A stretch of 64,000 bases of DNA from Streptomyces sp. Z26 (GTDB lineage: Bacteria > Actinomycetota > Actinomycetes > Streptomycetales > Streptomycetaceae), in NCBI RefSeq assembly GCF_003665095.1, contig NZ_RCHV01000002.1, forward strand, positions 4,326,501 to 4,390,500. Direction: 5' to 3'. Positions 20,301-42,453 of this stretch are shown here, piece by piece. Under the pieces are notes generated by a model, which searched no databases, was not told where the DNA came from, and saw nothing but the letters and a program-made list of their open reading frames with translations. Made by a program: the position numbers and the translations under genes. Position 1 is the first letter of the stretch. Every line of letters begins with the position of its first letter.

Positions 20301-23300
20301 GACTGGTCCAGCGGCACCGTGGAACTGCTGGCCGAGGCCCGCCCCTGGGAACGGAACGGGCAGCCGCGCCGCGCCGGGGTCTCGTCGTTCGGCGTCAGCG
20401 GTACGAACGCGCACCTGATCATCGAGGAGCCGCCGGAGGCCGCTCCGGAGGTTCCGGAAGCCGTCGACGCTGTTCCGGGCGTGGTGCCCTGGGTGGTGTC
20501 GGGGCGTTCGGGGGAGGCGTTGCGTGCGCAGGCGGAGCGGTTGGCGGATTTCGCGGCCGGTGCGGGTGCGGGTGTGGCGGATGTGGGTCATTCGTTGGTG
20601 GTGGCGCGTGCGGGGTTGGAGCACCGTGCGGTCGTGACCGGTTCGGACGTGGACGGGTTGGTGGAACGCCTGCGCGCGGTGGCGCGTGGTGAGCTGCCCG
20701 CCGGGGCTGTGCAGGGGGTGGACGAGACCTCGGGTGAGAGCCCGGATGTGGTGTTCGTGTTCCCGGGTCAGGGTGCGCAGTGGGTGGGTATGGGGCGTGA
20801 ACTCCTCGACTCCTCGCCGGTGTTCAAGGCGCGGTTCGCTGAGTGTGACGCGGCGTTGGCGCCGTTCGTGGACTGGTCGTTGTCCGGTGTGTTGCGGGGT
20901 GTTGAGGGCGCTCCGGGGTTTGACCGGGTGGACGTCGTGCAGCCGGTGTTGTGGGCGGTGATGGTGTCGTTGGCGGAGGTGTGGCGCTCGTACGGTGTGC
21001 AGCCCGCCGCTGTCGTGGGTCATTCGCAGGGTGAGATCGCTGCCGCGTGTGTGTCGGGCGCGTTGTCGATCGAGGACGCGGCGCGTGTGGTGGCGTTGCG
21101 GAGTCAGACGATCACGGCGCTTGCGGGTCGTGGTGGCATGGTGTCGGTGGCGAAGCCCCGTGCCGAGGTGGATGAGTTGATCGCCGGGTGGGAGGGCCGT
21201 ATCTCGGTCGCGGCGGTGAACGGGCCCTCCGCTGTGGTGGTTTCGGGTGACGCCGACGCCCTGGATGAACTCCGCGCCCACTGCGATGAGCGGGAGATTC
21301 GTGCGCGTCGTATCGAGGTGGACTACGCGTCGCACTCGGCGCATGTGGAGAGCATCCGCGAGGCGATTCTGACCGCTCTCGCGCCGGTCCAGCCGCGTGT
21401 GCCGTCGGTGCCGTTCTTCTCGACGGTGACGGGTGACTGGTTGGACGCGGACACCCTGGTGGACGCGGACTACTGGTACACGAATCTGCGGCAGACGGTG
21501 CAACTGGAGCCCGCGATCAGGTTGTTGATCGAGGATGGTCATCGTGCGTTCGCGGAGATGAGCCCGCACCCCGTGCTCACGGTTCCGGTGCAGGACACGG
21601 CTGAGGCGACCGACACCGAGGTGACGGTGACGGGCACGTTGCGCCGGGACGAGGGCGGTCTCGACCGCCTCTACCTCTCGCTGGGTCACCTGTGGGCGCA
21701 TGGTGTGGAGGTGGACTGGTCCCCGGCGTTCGCGGCGTGCCGCCCGAATGTCGTCGACCTGCCTACGTACGCGTTCCAGCGGCAGCGTTTCTGGTTGGAG
21801 GTGCCGGACGCGAAGGTCGCGGCGGACCCGGTCGACGCGCAGTTCTGGGAGACCGTCGAACGCGAGGACCTCGAAGCCCTCGCCGGCACCCTCGGCATCA
21901 CCGACTCGGGCGCGTTGGGCCAGGTGCTGCCCGCGTTGTCGTCCTGGCGCCGCGACCGGCAGCAGCGGGCCACGGTGGACAGCTGGCGCTACCGCATCGT
22001 GTGGCGCCCCCGCCAACTCCCCAAGTCCGGTGTCCTGGACGGCGACTGGCTGCTGGCCGTCCCCGCCTCCCACCGTGCCGACCCGCTCGTCGGCCAGGTC
22101 ACGGAGGCCGTCATGGCGGCGGGCGCCCGCGTGAACGTGTTCACCGTGGACCCCTCCGCCGTGGACGACGGCACGTTGGCCGAACAGCTGCTGACGGAGG
22201 CCGAGTTCGGCGCCGACCCGCGCGGTGTCCTCTCCCTCCTCGCCCTCGACGACGCCGACAGCGCCCACGGCCACGGCGTCAGCCGCGGCCTCCTCGCCAC
22301 CATCGCGCTCGCGCAGACCCTCGAAGAGGGCGTCGTCCCCGCGGCCCCCCTGTGGTGCCTCACGCGCGGCGCCGTCTCCACCGGCCCCGACGACGCGTCG
22401 CCCGCCCCCGCGCAGGCGGCCGTACGCGGCCTGGTCCGGGTGTTCGGGCTGGACGAGCCGGAGCGGTTCGGCGGCCTCGTCGACCTCCCCGCGCACGACG
22501 GCCCGGACGGCGGGTACGGCGCGGACGACCGTACGGCCGCCCTGGACCTCCTCGCCCCGCTCCTCGCGCACGCCCAGGCGTACGCGGGCGCGGCGGGCGC
22601 GGACGAGTCGTCCGTCGAGCCGCCCGAGGAGGACGTCGCCCTCCGCCCGTCCGGCGTCCACGCGCGCCGCATGGTCCGGGCGCCGCTGAGCGCCTCGCCG
22701 TCCGTACGCCAGTGGTGCCCGCACGGCACCGTCCTGGTCACCGGCGGTACGGGCGCGCTCGGCAGCCACGTGGCCCGCGACCTGGCCCGCGAGGGCGCCG
22801 AGCACCTGCTGCTCGTCAGCCGCCGCGGCGAGAACGCGCCGGGCGCGGCCGAACTCCGCGAGGAGCTGACCACGTTGGGCGCCCGCGTCACCGTCGCCGC
22901 GTGCGACGTGGCCGACCGTACGGCGCTCGCGGAACTGCTCGCCGCGATCCCCGCCGACCTGCCGCTGACCGCCGTCATGCACACCGCCGGTGTCGTCGGT
23001 GACCCGCGCCCGCTGGCCGGTACGTCCCTGGCGGACGCGGCGGCCACCGTACGCGGCAAGGTCGCCGGTGCCCTGCACCTGGACGAGCTGCTGGCGGACG
23101 CGGAGCTGGAGGCGTTCGTGCTGTTCTCCTCCGGCGCCGGGGTGTGGGGCAACGGCGGTCAGGGCCCGTACGCCGCCGCCAACGCCCAGCTCGACGCGCT
23201 CGCGGAACGCCGCCGCGCCACGGGCCGTACCGCGACGTCCGTCGCCTGGGGCGCCTGGGCGGACGGCGGCATGGTGGACGAGGCGGTGGCGGAGCAGCTG

Positions 23301-24071
23301 CGCCGCCGCGGGGTGCCGGAGATGGCGCCGGACCTGGCCGTACGGGCGCTGGGCGAGGCCGTCGACCGGGACGAGACGGCGCTCGTCGTCGCGGACATCC
23401 GGTGGGACCGCTTCCTGCCCGCGTACGCCAGCCGCGGCCACCGGCCGTTGCTGGACGACCTGCCCGACGTACGGGAACTGCTCGCCGCCCGGCGCCGCGA
23501 GCAGGACGCGGCGGACGCGGGCCAGGCGGAGGACCCGGGCGCGGAGCTGGTACGGCGGCTGAAGGCGCTGCCGGAGCCCAAGCGGAAGCGGGCGCTCGTC
23601 GACCTGGTGCGCGGCGAGGCGGGCGCGGTGCTCGGGCACGCGTCGCCGGACCAGGTGAAGGCCGACCGGGCGTTCCGGGAGCTGGGCTTCGACTCGCTGA
23701 CGGCGGTCGAGCTGCGCAACAGGCTCGCCGCCGCCACCGGCCTCAAGCTGCCCGCCGCCCTGGTCTTCGACCAGCCGACACCGAACGCGCTCGCCGCCCA
23801 CCTGCGCGCCCAACTGCTCCCCGAGGGCGGCGACGGCGCCGAGGGCGGCCCGGAACTGCCCGCCGAACTCCAGCAGTTGGACACCGCCTACCGTGAGGCG
23901 CCGGACGACGACGCCCGCCGGGCGATGGCGGACGGCATGCGCGCGCTGCTCAGCGCGTGGGACGGCGGGACACCGCGGGAAGAGGACGACGACGGCATCG
24001 ACGAGGAAGTCGCGGCCGCCAGCGACCAGGACATGTTCGATCTGATCGACCGGGAACTCGGGATCTCCTGA
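11337..24071 (+). CDS. type I modular PKS, loading module plus modules 1 and 2
   Basis: This 4244-residue polyketide synthase starts assembly. Domain order is KSQ-AT-ACP (loading), KS-AT-KR-ACP (module 1), KS-AT-KR-ACP (module 2). The lack of an N-terminal docking helix fits a first subunit. The C-terminus (about 4175-4244) ends in an acidic docking tail with DQDMFDLIDRELG, suited to the coiled coil at the start of the next PKS. All three ATs have GHSQGE and YASH, which mark methylmalonyl-CoA. ATG 11337 follows GGAG at eight bases. An alternative ATG lies two codons later. The next PKS gene starts 47 bases after the stop, so the two are probably co-transcribed. AT regions are unusually rich in T-ending codons compared with the rest of the gene. 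Confidence 0.97.
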   Translation: MNMSEPEGTGSPLPQHDLPQGADASDRRPPHREPIAVIGLACRLPGADTPAALWDLLTEGRSALTDVPADRWDADAYREAAVAPDGRPVPARGGFVAHVADFDPAFFGISPREAAAMDPQQRLALELGWEAVENAHLDPDVLRGERGGVFVGATVEDYAALVHRHGEAAIGHHTMPGLNRGLIANRVSYALGLRGPSMTVDTAQSSSLVAVQNACDSLRAGDCDLALAGGVHLNLVPESTIAAARFGALSPDGLCYTFDERANGFVRGEGGGILVLKPLSRALADGDRVHGVIRGGAVNNDGTGDTVVSPDAGAQEDVLRRACARAGVDPAHVDYVELHGPGTPAGDPVEAAALGAALGTAEGRRAPLRVGSVKTNIGHLEGASGIAGLLKALLCVKHGTLVPSLNYSRPHPRIALDELNLRVQQDAAPWERDGVRPRTAGVSSFGMGGTNAHLIIEEPPEVEAEPVAVEDGAGVVPWVLSARSAEALRAQAERLAAFVEAGRPDVSGVGHALLNGRAVFEHRAVVAGAERDVLVARLAEVAAAPSRAVPEDGSGRGPVFVFPGQGAQWVGMGRELLDSSPVFAARFAECDAALAPFVDWSLSGVLRGVEGAPGFDRVDVVQPVLWAVMVSLAEVWRSYGVQPAAVVGHSQGEIAAACVSGALSIEDAARVVALRSQTITALAGRGGMVSVAKPRAEVDELISGWDGRISVAAVNGPSAVVVSGDADALDELRAHCDEREIRARRIEVDYASHSAHVESIRDDILTALAPVQPRVPSVPFFSTVTGDWLDADTLVDADYWYTNLRQTVQLEPAIRSLIEDGHRAFAEMSPHPVLTVPVQDTAEATDTEVTVTGTLRRDEGGLDRLYLSLGHLWAHGVEVDWSPAFPADRRPATPVDLPTYPFQRRRCWIDAVGIPAPRPELPAAAPVSAPVPVPAGQAALDAVLDGAAAVLGHDSAETVESGRTFKDLGFTSVTAVELRDRLNVQFGVRLPSSALFDHPTPVRLARQIDTELTGGQPDPAGDAVLPRTPREADEPIAIVAMGCRFPGDVRTPEDLWRVVRDGLDVVSDFPTNRDWDLAALHDPDPERSGTSYVSKGGFLHDAGEFDAAFFGISPREALAMDPQQRLLLETSWEALERAGIDPTSVRGSRTGVFVGAMAQDYGPRLHQGGEDVEGHVLTGTTTSVASGRIAYTLGLEGPAVTVDTACSSSLVALHMAAQSLRNDECSMALAGGATVMSSPGIFVEFSRQRGLSPDGRCKPFAAGADGTGWGEGVGVLLLERLSDARRNGHQVLAVLKGSAINQDGASNGLTAPNGPSQQRVIRAALANARLEPGDVDVVEAHGTGTTLGDPIEAQALLATYGRDRDAERPLWLGSLKSNVGHAQAAAGVGGVIKMVEALRHGVLPRSLHAEDPSPQVDWESGAVRLLAEAREWDTAGDTAARTRRAAVSSFGISGTNAHVILEAAAEAAPTASVASEGDGSEAVAPWLLSARTADALKAQAETLLAHLDTATTAPRPVDVGHTLRTARAALDHRAVVTGADRDELLAGLREVAAGHVDAVAGEHRRGPVFVFPGQGAQWVGMGRELLDSSPVFKARFAECDAALAPFVDWSLSGVLRGVEGAPGFDRVDVVQPVLWAVMVSLAEVWRSYGVQPAAVVGHSQGEIAAACVSGALSIEDAARVVALRSRTITALAGRGGMVSVALPRADAEELIAAWPGSLSVAAVNGPSAVVVSGDVAALDALVEACEEREVRARRIEVDYASHSAHVEEIREEILTALAPVRPRKPSVPFFSTVTGDWLDADTLVDADYWYTNLRQTVQLEPAVRSLIEDGHRAFAEMSPHPVLTMPVQDTAEATDTDVTVTGTLRRDQGGLPRLHASLGELWAHGVEVDWAPAFAGHRPALVDLPTYAFQRRHFWLATDSADRTAADPADARFWDTVEREDLKALAGTLGLSDPGALAAVLPALSSWRRDRRQRDTADSWRHRAVWRRRPEPAAGTATGAWLLVVPEGHEDSTPVAQATEALRAAGAEAYTVLVGQAEAADRELLAKRLRTAEHGTDTVSGVLSFAALDESPLPDRPAVPTGLAVTLALVQALGEVTFDAPLWCLTRGAVAADGEAAPYAPAQAAVWGLGRVAALEHPDRWGGLVDLPPPTATGPGSTATDEHADAGGVDARERTRTRLAALLTADDAEDQLALRDSGVYARRLVAAPAATQAAPRTWRPRGTALVTGGTGALGARVARWLARGGAEHVVLASRRGDADADGVPELRAELAEQGVGVTVAACDTSDGDAVRALAARLAADGHTVRAVVHAAGVSQLGTLEEADTADLEAALGGKVRGAEHLAEAFGSDALDAVVHFSSISGTWGVADHGAYAAANAALDAYAARQRADGLPALSVAWGPWAGGGMIADSLQDVLRQRGVPVIDPDTALHGLQRALDLDDTVVAVADVDWPRFGGVFTSVRPSRLLDEIPAAQPAADDDAARTAEPSAFLRELAGLDERRRNARLVALVREQVASVLGHADPASVDPQGAFKELGFDSLTAVELRNRLHTASGLKLGATVVFDYPTVRALAGHLSGKLTGSDGPSAASLSTGAVRAAGARDGEADEPIAIVAMSCRFPGGVRSPEDLWRVVRDGVDVISDFPTDRGWDLDGLYDPDPDSTGKSYVRRSGFLHDAADFDAAFFGISPREAVAMDPQQRLLLETSWEALERAGLDPAALRGSPTGVYVGMTDQEYGTRLRAAAGEAEGYLATGAVGSVASGRISYTLGLEGPAVTVDTACSSSLVALHMAAQALRNGECTLALAGAVMVMSDPSQFIAFSRQRGLAPDGRSKPFAAAADGFALSEGAGVIVLERLSDARVNGHQVLGVVRGSAINQDGASNGLTAPNGPSQQRVIRAALAQAGLSAGDVDAVEAHGTGTKLGDPIEAEALLATYGEEREAGREPLWLGSVKSNIGHAQTASGMAGVMKMVLAMRHDLLPATLHIDEPSPHVDWSSGTVELLAEARPWERNGQPRRAGVSSFGVSGTNAHLIIEEPPEAAPEVPEAVDAVPGVVPWVVSGRSGEALRAQAERLADFAAGAGAGVADVGHSLVVARAGLEHRAVVTGSDVDGLVERLRAVARGELPAGAVQGVDETSGESPDVVFVFPGQGAQWVGMGRELLDSSPVFKARFAECDAALAPFVDWSLSGVLRGVEGAPGFDRVDVVQPVLWAVMVSLAEVWRSYGVQPAAVVGHSQGEIAAACVSGALSIEDAARVVALRSQTITALAGRGGMVSVAKPRAEVDELIAGWEGRISVAAVNGPSAVVVSGDADALDELRAHCDEREIRARRIEVDYASHSAHVESIREAILTALAPVQPRVPSVPFFSTVTGDWLDADTLVDADYWYTNLRQTVQLEPAIRLLIEDGHRAFAEMSPHPVLTVPVQDTAEATDTEVTVTGTLRRDEGGLDRLYLSLGHLWAHGVEVDWSPAFAACRPNVVDLPTYAFQRQRFWLEVPDAKVAADPVDAQFWETVEREDLEALAGTLGITDSGALGQVLPALSSWRRDRQQRATVDSWRYRIVWRPRQLPKSGVLDGDWLLAVPASHRADPLVGQVTEAVMAAGARVNVFTVDPSAVDDGTLAEQLLTEAEFGADPRGVLSLLALDDADSAHGHGVSRGLLATIALAQTLEEGVVPAAPLWCLTRGAVSTGPDDASPAPAQAAVRGLVRVFGLDEPERFGGLVDLPAHDGPDGGYGADDRTAALDLLAPLLAHAQAYAGAAGADESSVEPPEEDVALRPSGVHARRMVRAPLSASPSVRQWCPHGTVLVTGGTGALGSHVARDLAREGAEHLLLVSRRGENAPGAAELREELTTLGARVTVAACDVADRTALAELLAAIPADLPLTAVMHTAGVVGDPRPLAGTSLADAAATVRGKVAGALHLDELLADAELEAFVLFSSGAGVWGNGGQGPYAAANAQLDALAERRRATGRTATSVAWGAWADGGMVDEAVAEQLRRRGVPEMAPDLAVRALGEAVDRDETALVVADIRWDRFLPAYASRGHRPLLDDLPDVRELLAARRREQDAADAGQAEDPGAELVRRLKALPEPKRKRALVDLVRGEAGAVLGHASPDQVKADRAFRELGFDSLTAVELRNRLAAATGLKLPAALVFDQPTPNALAAHLRAQLLPEGGDGAEGGPELPAELQQLDTAYREAPDDDARRAMADGMRALLSAWDGGTPREEDDDGIDEEVAAASDQDMFDLIDRELGIS
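11433..14370 (+). other. loading module: KSQ-AT(methylmalonyl)-ACP
   Basis: The KS (about residues 33-460) has Gln204 in DTAQSSS in place of the catalytic Cys, so it should decarboxylate methylmalonyl-ACP to a propionyl starter. Its His motifs are LHGPGTPAGDP and NIGHLEG. The AT (from about 559) has Ser650 in GHSQGE and YASH, which mark methylmalonyl-CoA. The ACP attachment Ser972 lies in DLGFTSVTAVEL; Thr replaces the usual Asp before the Ser. Confidence 0.93.
14433..19070 (+). other. module 1: KS-AT(methylmalonyl)-KR-ACP
   Basis: The KS has Cys1206 (DTACSSS). The AT has Ser1659 with GHSQGE and YASH. The KR nucleotide fold starts near 2222 (GTALVTGGTGALG), with catalytic Tyr2371. It lacks the LDD motif and has Trp at -8 and His at -3 relative to the Tyr, the pattern of an A-type (A2-like) ketoreductase. 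The ACP has Ser2537 (LGFDSLTAVEL). Predicted output is a beta-hydroxyl with an alpha-methyl. Confidence 0.93.
19146..23815 (+). other. module 2: KS-AT(methylmalonyl)-KR-ACP
   Basis: The KS has Cys2777 and the AT has Ser3230 with YASH. The KR starts near 3797 with Tyr3945. Trp at -8 and Gln at -3, with no LDD, suggest A1-type stereochemistry. A dimerisation element (FWETVEREDLEALAGTLG) precedes the KR. The ACP has Ser4120. The AT and its flanks are almost identical in DNA to those of module 3. Confidence 0.92.
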
Positions 24072-24118
24072 GCCAGCACGTGCAGACATCCCGTTTCTTG
24101 AAGGGCTGACGCTTCACC

Positions 24119-39484
<15,366 letters not shown>

Positions 39485-39671
39485 CCGGACCAGCCGGACC
39501 AGCCGGACCAGCCGGTACGCGCCGGACCAGCCGGTACGGGACGGGGGCGTCCACCGCCCCCGCCCCGTACCGGGCCCCGACCGACTGCCCGCCCCGCACC
39601 CGTAGCCGCACTCGCACTCGCACCCGAGTCCGCACCCGTACCCGTACGGGCCTCATCACCGGAGTAGTCCC
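39485..39671. other. repetitive spacer between PKS and glycosyltransferase
   Basis: This 187-base gap is built of short repeats: CCGGACCAG units (39485-39535) and CGCACTCGCACCCG-like units (39596-39650). No gene or clear terminator is seen. The glycosyltransferase has its own GGAG site. Confidence 0.6.
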
Positions 39672-40949
39672 ATGCGTGTCCTGTTCGTCAGCCTGGCGGA
39701 GAAGTCCCACCTGTACTGCCAGGCGCCGCTGGCCTGGGCGCTGACCGCGGCCGGGCACGAGGTCCGGGTCGCGTCGACCTCGCTCCTCACCGAGACCACA
39801 ACCCGCGCCGGGCTCACCGCCGTACCGGTCGGCGAGGTCAACACCCTCCTCCACGAGCAGATGGCCGCCCACCCCTGGACGCAGGACATCGAGACGGCCA
39901 ACTGGAGCCGCACCGAGCAGGGCGACATCTCGTGGAAGGACATCAAGTTCCGCTACGACATCAGCGTCAACCACGGCGTCACCGCCTACAACGACCCGAT
40001 GATCGACGACCTCGTCGCCGTCGCCCGGGAGTGGCGGCCCGACCTGGTGATCCGCGACCCGCTGGCGTACGCCGGCGGCATCGCGGCCCGTGCCTGCGAC
40101 GCCGCGCACGCGCGGCTGCTGTGGTGCGCCGACGTGTGGGCCCGTACGCGGCACACGTACCTCGCGATGCTGCCCGACGCCCCGCCGGAGGAGCAGAACG
40201 ACCCGCTGGCCGAGTGGCTGACGGACCGCTGCGCCGCCGCCGGTGTCGAGTACGACGAGGAGCTGGCGAACGGCCGGTTCACCCTCGACACCATGCCGCC
40301 CAGCCTGCGCCTGCCGTCCGACCTCGACGTCGTCGACATGCGCTACGTCCCCTACAACGGCCACGCCGTCGTCACCGAGTGGCTGCGCGAGAAGCCCGCG
40401 CGGCCCCGCGTGTGCCTCACCCTCGGCACGTCCAACAGCGAGGACTACGGCACCGACTTCGTCTCCGTGCCCGACATCTGCGAGGCCCTCGCCGACCTGG
40501 ACGTCGAGGTCGTCTGCACCCTCTCCGAGGCGCAGATCGAGAAGCTCGGCACCCTCCCCGGCAACGCGCGCGCCGTCCACGGAGTCGCCCTCAACACGCT
40601 GCTCCCCACCTGCTCCGCGATCATCCACCACGGCGGCTTCGGCTCGTACGCCACCGCGCTGGCGCACGGCGTGCCGCAGCTCGTCCTGTCCACGTACATC
40701 TCCGACCACCAGCTGCGCGGCACCGGCCTGCGCGACGCCGGGGCGGGCGACTTCGCGCACTGGAAGGACGCCGACGCGGCGTACGTACGGGACGCGGTGC
40801 GGCGGCTCGTCGAGGAGCCGTCGTACGCCGAGGCGGCCCGCGCGCTCCAGGCCGAGGCGGCCCGGCTGCCCAGCCCGGCGGAGCTGGTGGCGCGGCTGGA
40901 GGAGGTCGTCGCGGAGCACCGCGCGGAGCGCGCGGCGGCACGGGCGTGA
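39672..40949 (+). CDS. macrolide deoxysugar glycosyltransferase (EryCIII/DesVII/TylM2 type)
   Basis: This 425-residue GT-B enzyme has an N-terminal acceptor domain (MRVLFVSLAEKSHLYCQ, then PLAWALTAAGHEVRVAS). The C-terminal nucleotide-sugar site has HHGGFGSYATALAHGVPQLV near residues 317-336. This group attaches deoxysugars to macrolactones and often needs a P450-like helper (DesVIII, EryCII) encoded next door. None is adjacent here, and both P450s in the window keep the haem Cys. It follows the second PKS gene in the same direction. It is the better candidate for the biosynthetic transfer, with the enzyme at 9582 as second transferase or resistance factor. Confidence 0.9.
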   Translation: MRVLFVSLAEKSHLYCQAPLAWALTAAGHEVRVASTSLLTETTTRAGLTAVPVGEVNTLLHEQMAAHPWTQDIETANWSRTEQGDISWKDIKFRYDISVNHGVTAYNDPMIDDLVAVAREWRPDLVIRDPLAYAGGIAARACDAAHARLLWCADVWARTRHTYLAMLPDAPPEEQNDPLAEWLTDRCAAAGVEYDEELANGRFTLDTMPPSLRLPSDLDVVDMRYVPYNGHAVVTEWLREKPARPRVCLTLGTSNSEDYGTDFVSVPDICEALADLDVEVVCTLSEAQIEKLGTLPGNARAVHGVALNTLLPTCSAIIHHGGFGSYATALAHGVPQLVLSTYISDHQLRGTGLRDAGAGDFAHWKDADAAYVRDAVRRLVEEPSYAEAARALQAEAARLPSPAELVARLEEVVAEHRAERAAARA

Positions 40950-41005
40950 CCGGGGTACGGGCGTGACGGCCGTACGGACCAGCGGGTACGGCCGTACGCG
41001 ATTGT

Positions 41006-41021
41006 CTGAGCGATTCCCCAG
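41006..41021. promoter_or_regulatory. PAS-LuxR operator-like site upstream of the ferredoxin-sugar operon
   Basis: CTGAGCGATTCCCCAG matches the consensus at 13 of 16 positions. It lies in the gap after the glycosyltransferase, 127 bases before the ferredoxin start. It implies a separate promoter for ferredoxin, thymidylyltransferase and 4,6-dehydratase. Confidence 0.58.
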
Positions 41022-41147
41022 ACCCTGACGGCGACGGGATACACCGGCGGGGACACCCACCACGATGGGAGACCTGCGCGCGGTGTGCGGGGACGACCCG
41101 TACCGGCGGGCAGCGCACCGCGACACCGGAAAGGACCGAGGACCACG

Positions 41148-41345
41148 ATGAAGATCACGGTGGACAGGAACAGGTGCGTGGGCGCCGGTAACTGCGTACT
41201 GGCGGCCGACGAGCTGTTCGAGCAGGACGAGTCCAACGGCCGGGTGAACCTCCTCGTCGCCGAGCCGCCGGAGGAGAAGGCCGACATGGCGGAGGAGGCG
41301 GAGCTGATGTGCCCGTCCCGCGCCATCACTGTGGACTTCGACTGA
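41148..41345 (+). CDS. [3Fe-4S] ferredoxin
   Basis: This 65-residue protein has the pattern of actinomycete P450 ferredoxins: CVGAGNC, acidic middle, then CPSRAI. Three cysteines ligate a [3Fe-4S] cluster. It should pass electrons to one or both P450s of the cluster (genes at 49641 and 50918), which have no ferredoxin beside them. ATG 41148 follows a purine-rich stretch and gives the usual family length. It is the first gene of a unit with the two dTDP-sugar genes, 40 bases upstream of the next one. Confidence 0.93.
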   Translation: MKITVDRNRCVGAGNCVLAADELFEQDESNGRVNLLVAEPPEEKADMAEEAELMCPSRAITVDFD

Positions 41346-41385
41346 AGTCCACCCACAGCGCAGCACACACCACCGGGATGGAATC

Positions 41386-42453
41386 GTGAAGGCACTGGTG
41401 CTCTCGGGGGGATCGGGTACGCGTCTGCGGCCCATCACCCACACGTCCGCGAAGCAGCTCGTTCCCGTCGCCAACAAGCCCATCCTGTTCTACGGGCTCG
41501 AAGCCATCGCCGCCGCCGGGATCACCGAGGTCGGCATGATCGTCGGGCAGACGGAGCCGGAGATCCGGCAGGCCGTCGGTGACGGCGCGGAGTTCGGCCT
41601 GGAGGTCACCTACCTCCGGCAGGACTCCCCGCTGGGCCTGGCCCACGCCGTCGCCATCGCCCGCGACTTCCTCGCGGACGACGACTTCGTGATGTACCTC
41701 GGGGACAACTTCGTCTTCGACGGCATCACGGAGCTGGTGAAGGACTTCCAGCGGGAGCGTCCGGACGCGCGCATCCTGCTGACGAAGGTGTCCGACCCCT
41801 CCTCGTTCGGCGTGGCCACGCTGGACGACGAGGGCCGGATCTCCGCGCTGGAGGAGAAGCCCGCGCACCCCAAGAGCGATCTCGCGATCGCCGGGGTGTA
41901 CCTCTTCACCCCCGCCGTGCACGCGGCCGTCGACGCCATCGAGCCGTCCTGGCGCGGCGAGCTGGAGATCACCGACGCGATCAAGGTGCTCATCGAGGAG
42001 GGACGCGACGTCCGCTCCACGATGATCACCGGCTACTGGAAGGACACCGGGAACGTCCCGGACATGCTGGAGGTCAACTGCACGCTCCTGGAGCGGCTGG
42101 AGACCCGTATCGAGGGCGACGTGGACGACGCCAGCGAGATCGTCGGCCGCGTCCGCATCGACGCGGGCGCCACCGTACGCGGCTCCCGGATCGTCGGCCC
42201 CGCCACCATCGGCAGCGGCACGGTCGTGGAGAACAGCTACATCGGCCCGTCCACGTCCATCGCGGAGAACTGCACGGTCCGCAACAGCGAGATCGAGTTC
42301 TCCATCGTGATGAGCGACGCGTCGTTCGAGGGCATACGCCGGGTGGAGGGCTCGCTCGTCGGCCGCCACGTCGCCGTCTCGTACGCGCCCCGCGTGCCCG
42401 CCACGCACCGGCTCGTCATCGGTGACCACGGCAAGGTGCAGATCTCGTCATGA
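41386..42453 (+). CDS. glucose-1-phosphate thymidylyltransferase (long StrD/DesIII type)
   Basis: This 355-residue enzyme makes dTDP-glucose from glucose-1-phosphate and dTTP, the first step to the deoxysugar. The nucleotide-binding signature KALVLSGGSGTRLRPIT is at residues 2-18, with EKPAHPKS later. A C-terminal left-handed beta-helix of hexapeptide type (VRIDAGATVRGSRIVGPATI) marks the long antibiotic-cluster form. It starts with GTG. Its TGA overlaps the ATG of the 4,6-dehydratase gene (ATGA), indicating coupling. Confidence 0.95.
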   Translation: MKALVLSGGSGTRLRPITHTSAKQLVPVANKPILFYGLEAIAAAGITEVGMIVGQTEPEIRQAVGDGAEFGLEVTYLRQDSPLGLAHAVAIARDFLADDDFVMYLGDNFVFDGITELVKDFQRERPDARILLTKVSDPSSFGVATLDDEGRISALEEKPAHPKSDLAIAGVYLFTPAVHAAVDAIEPSWRGELEITDAIKVLIEEGRDVRSTMITGYWKDTGNVPDMLEVNCTLLERLETRIEGDVDDASEIVGRVRIDAGATVRGSRIVGPATIGSGTVVENSYIGPSTSIAENCTVRNSEIEFSIVMSDASFEGIRRVEGSLVGRHVAVSYAPRVPATHRLVIGDHGKVQISS

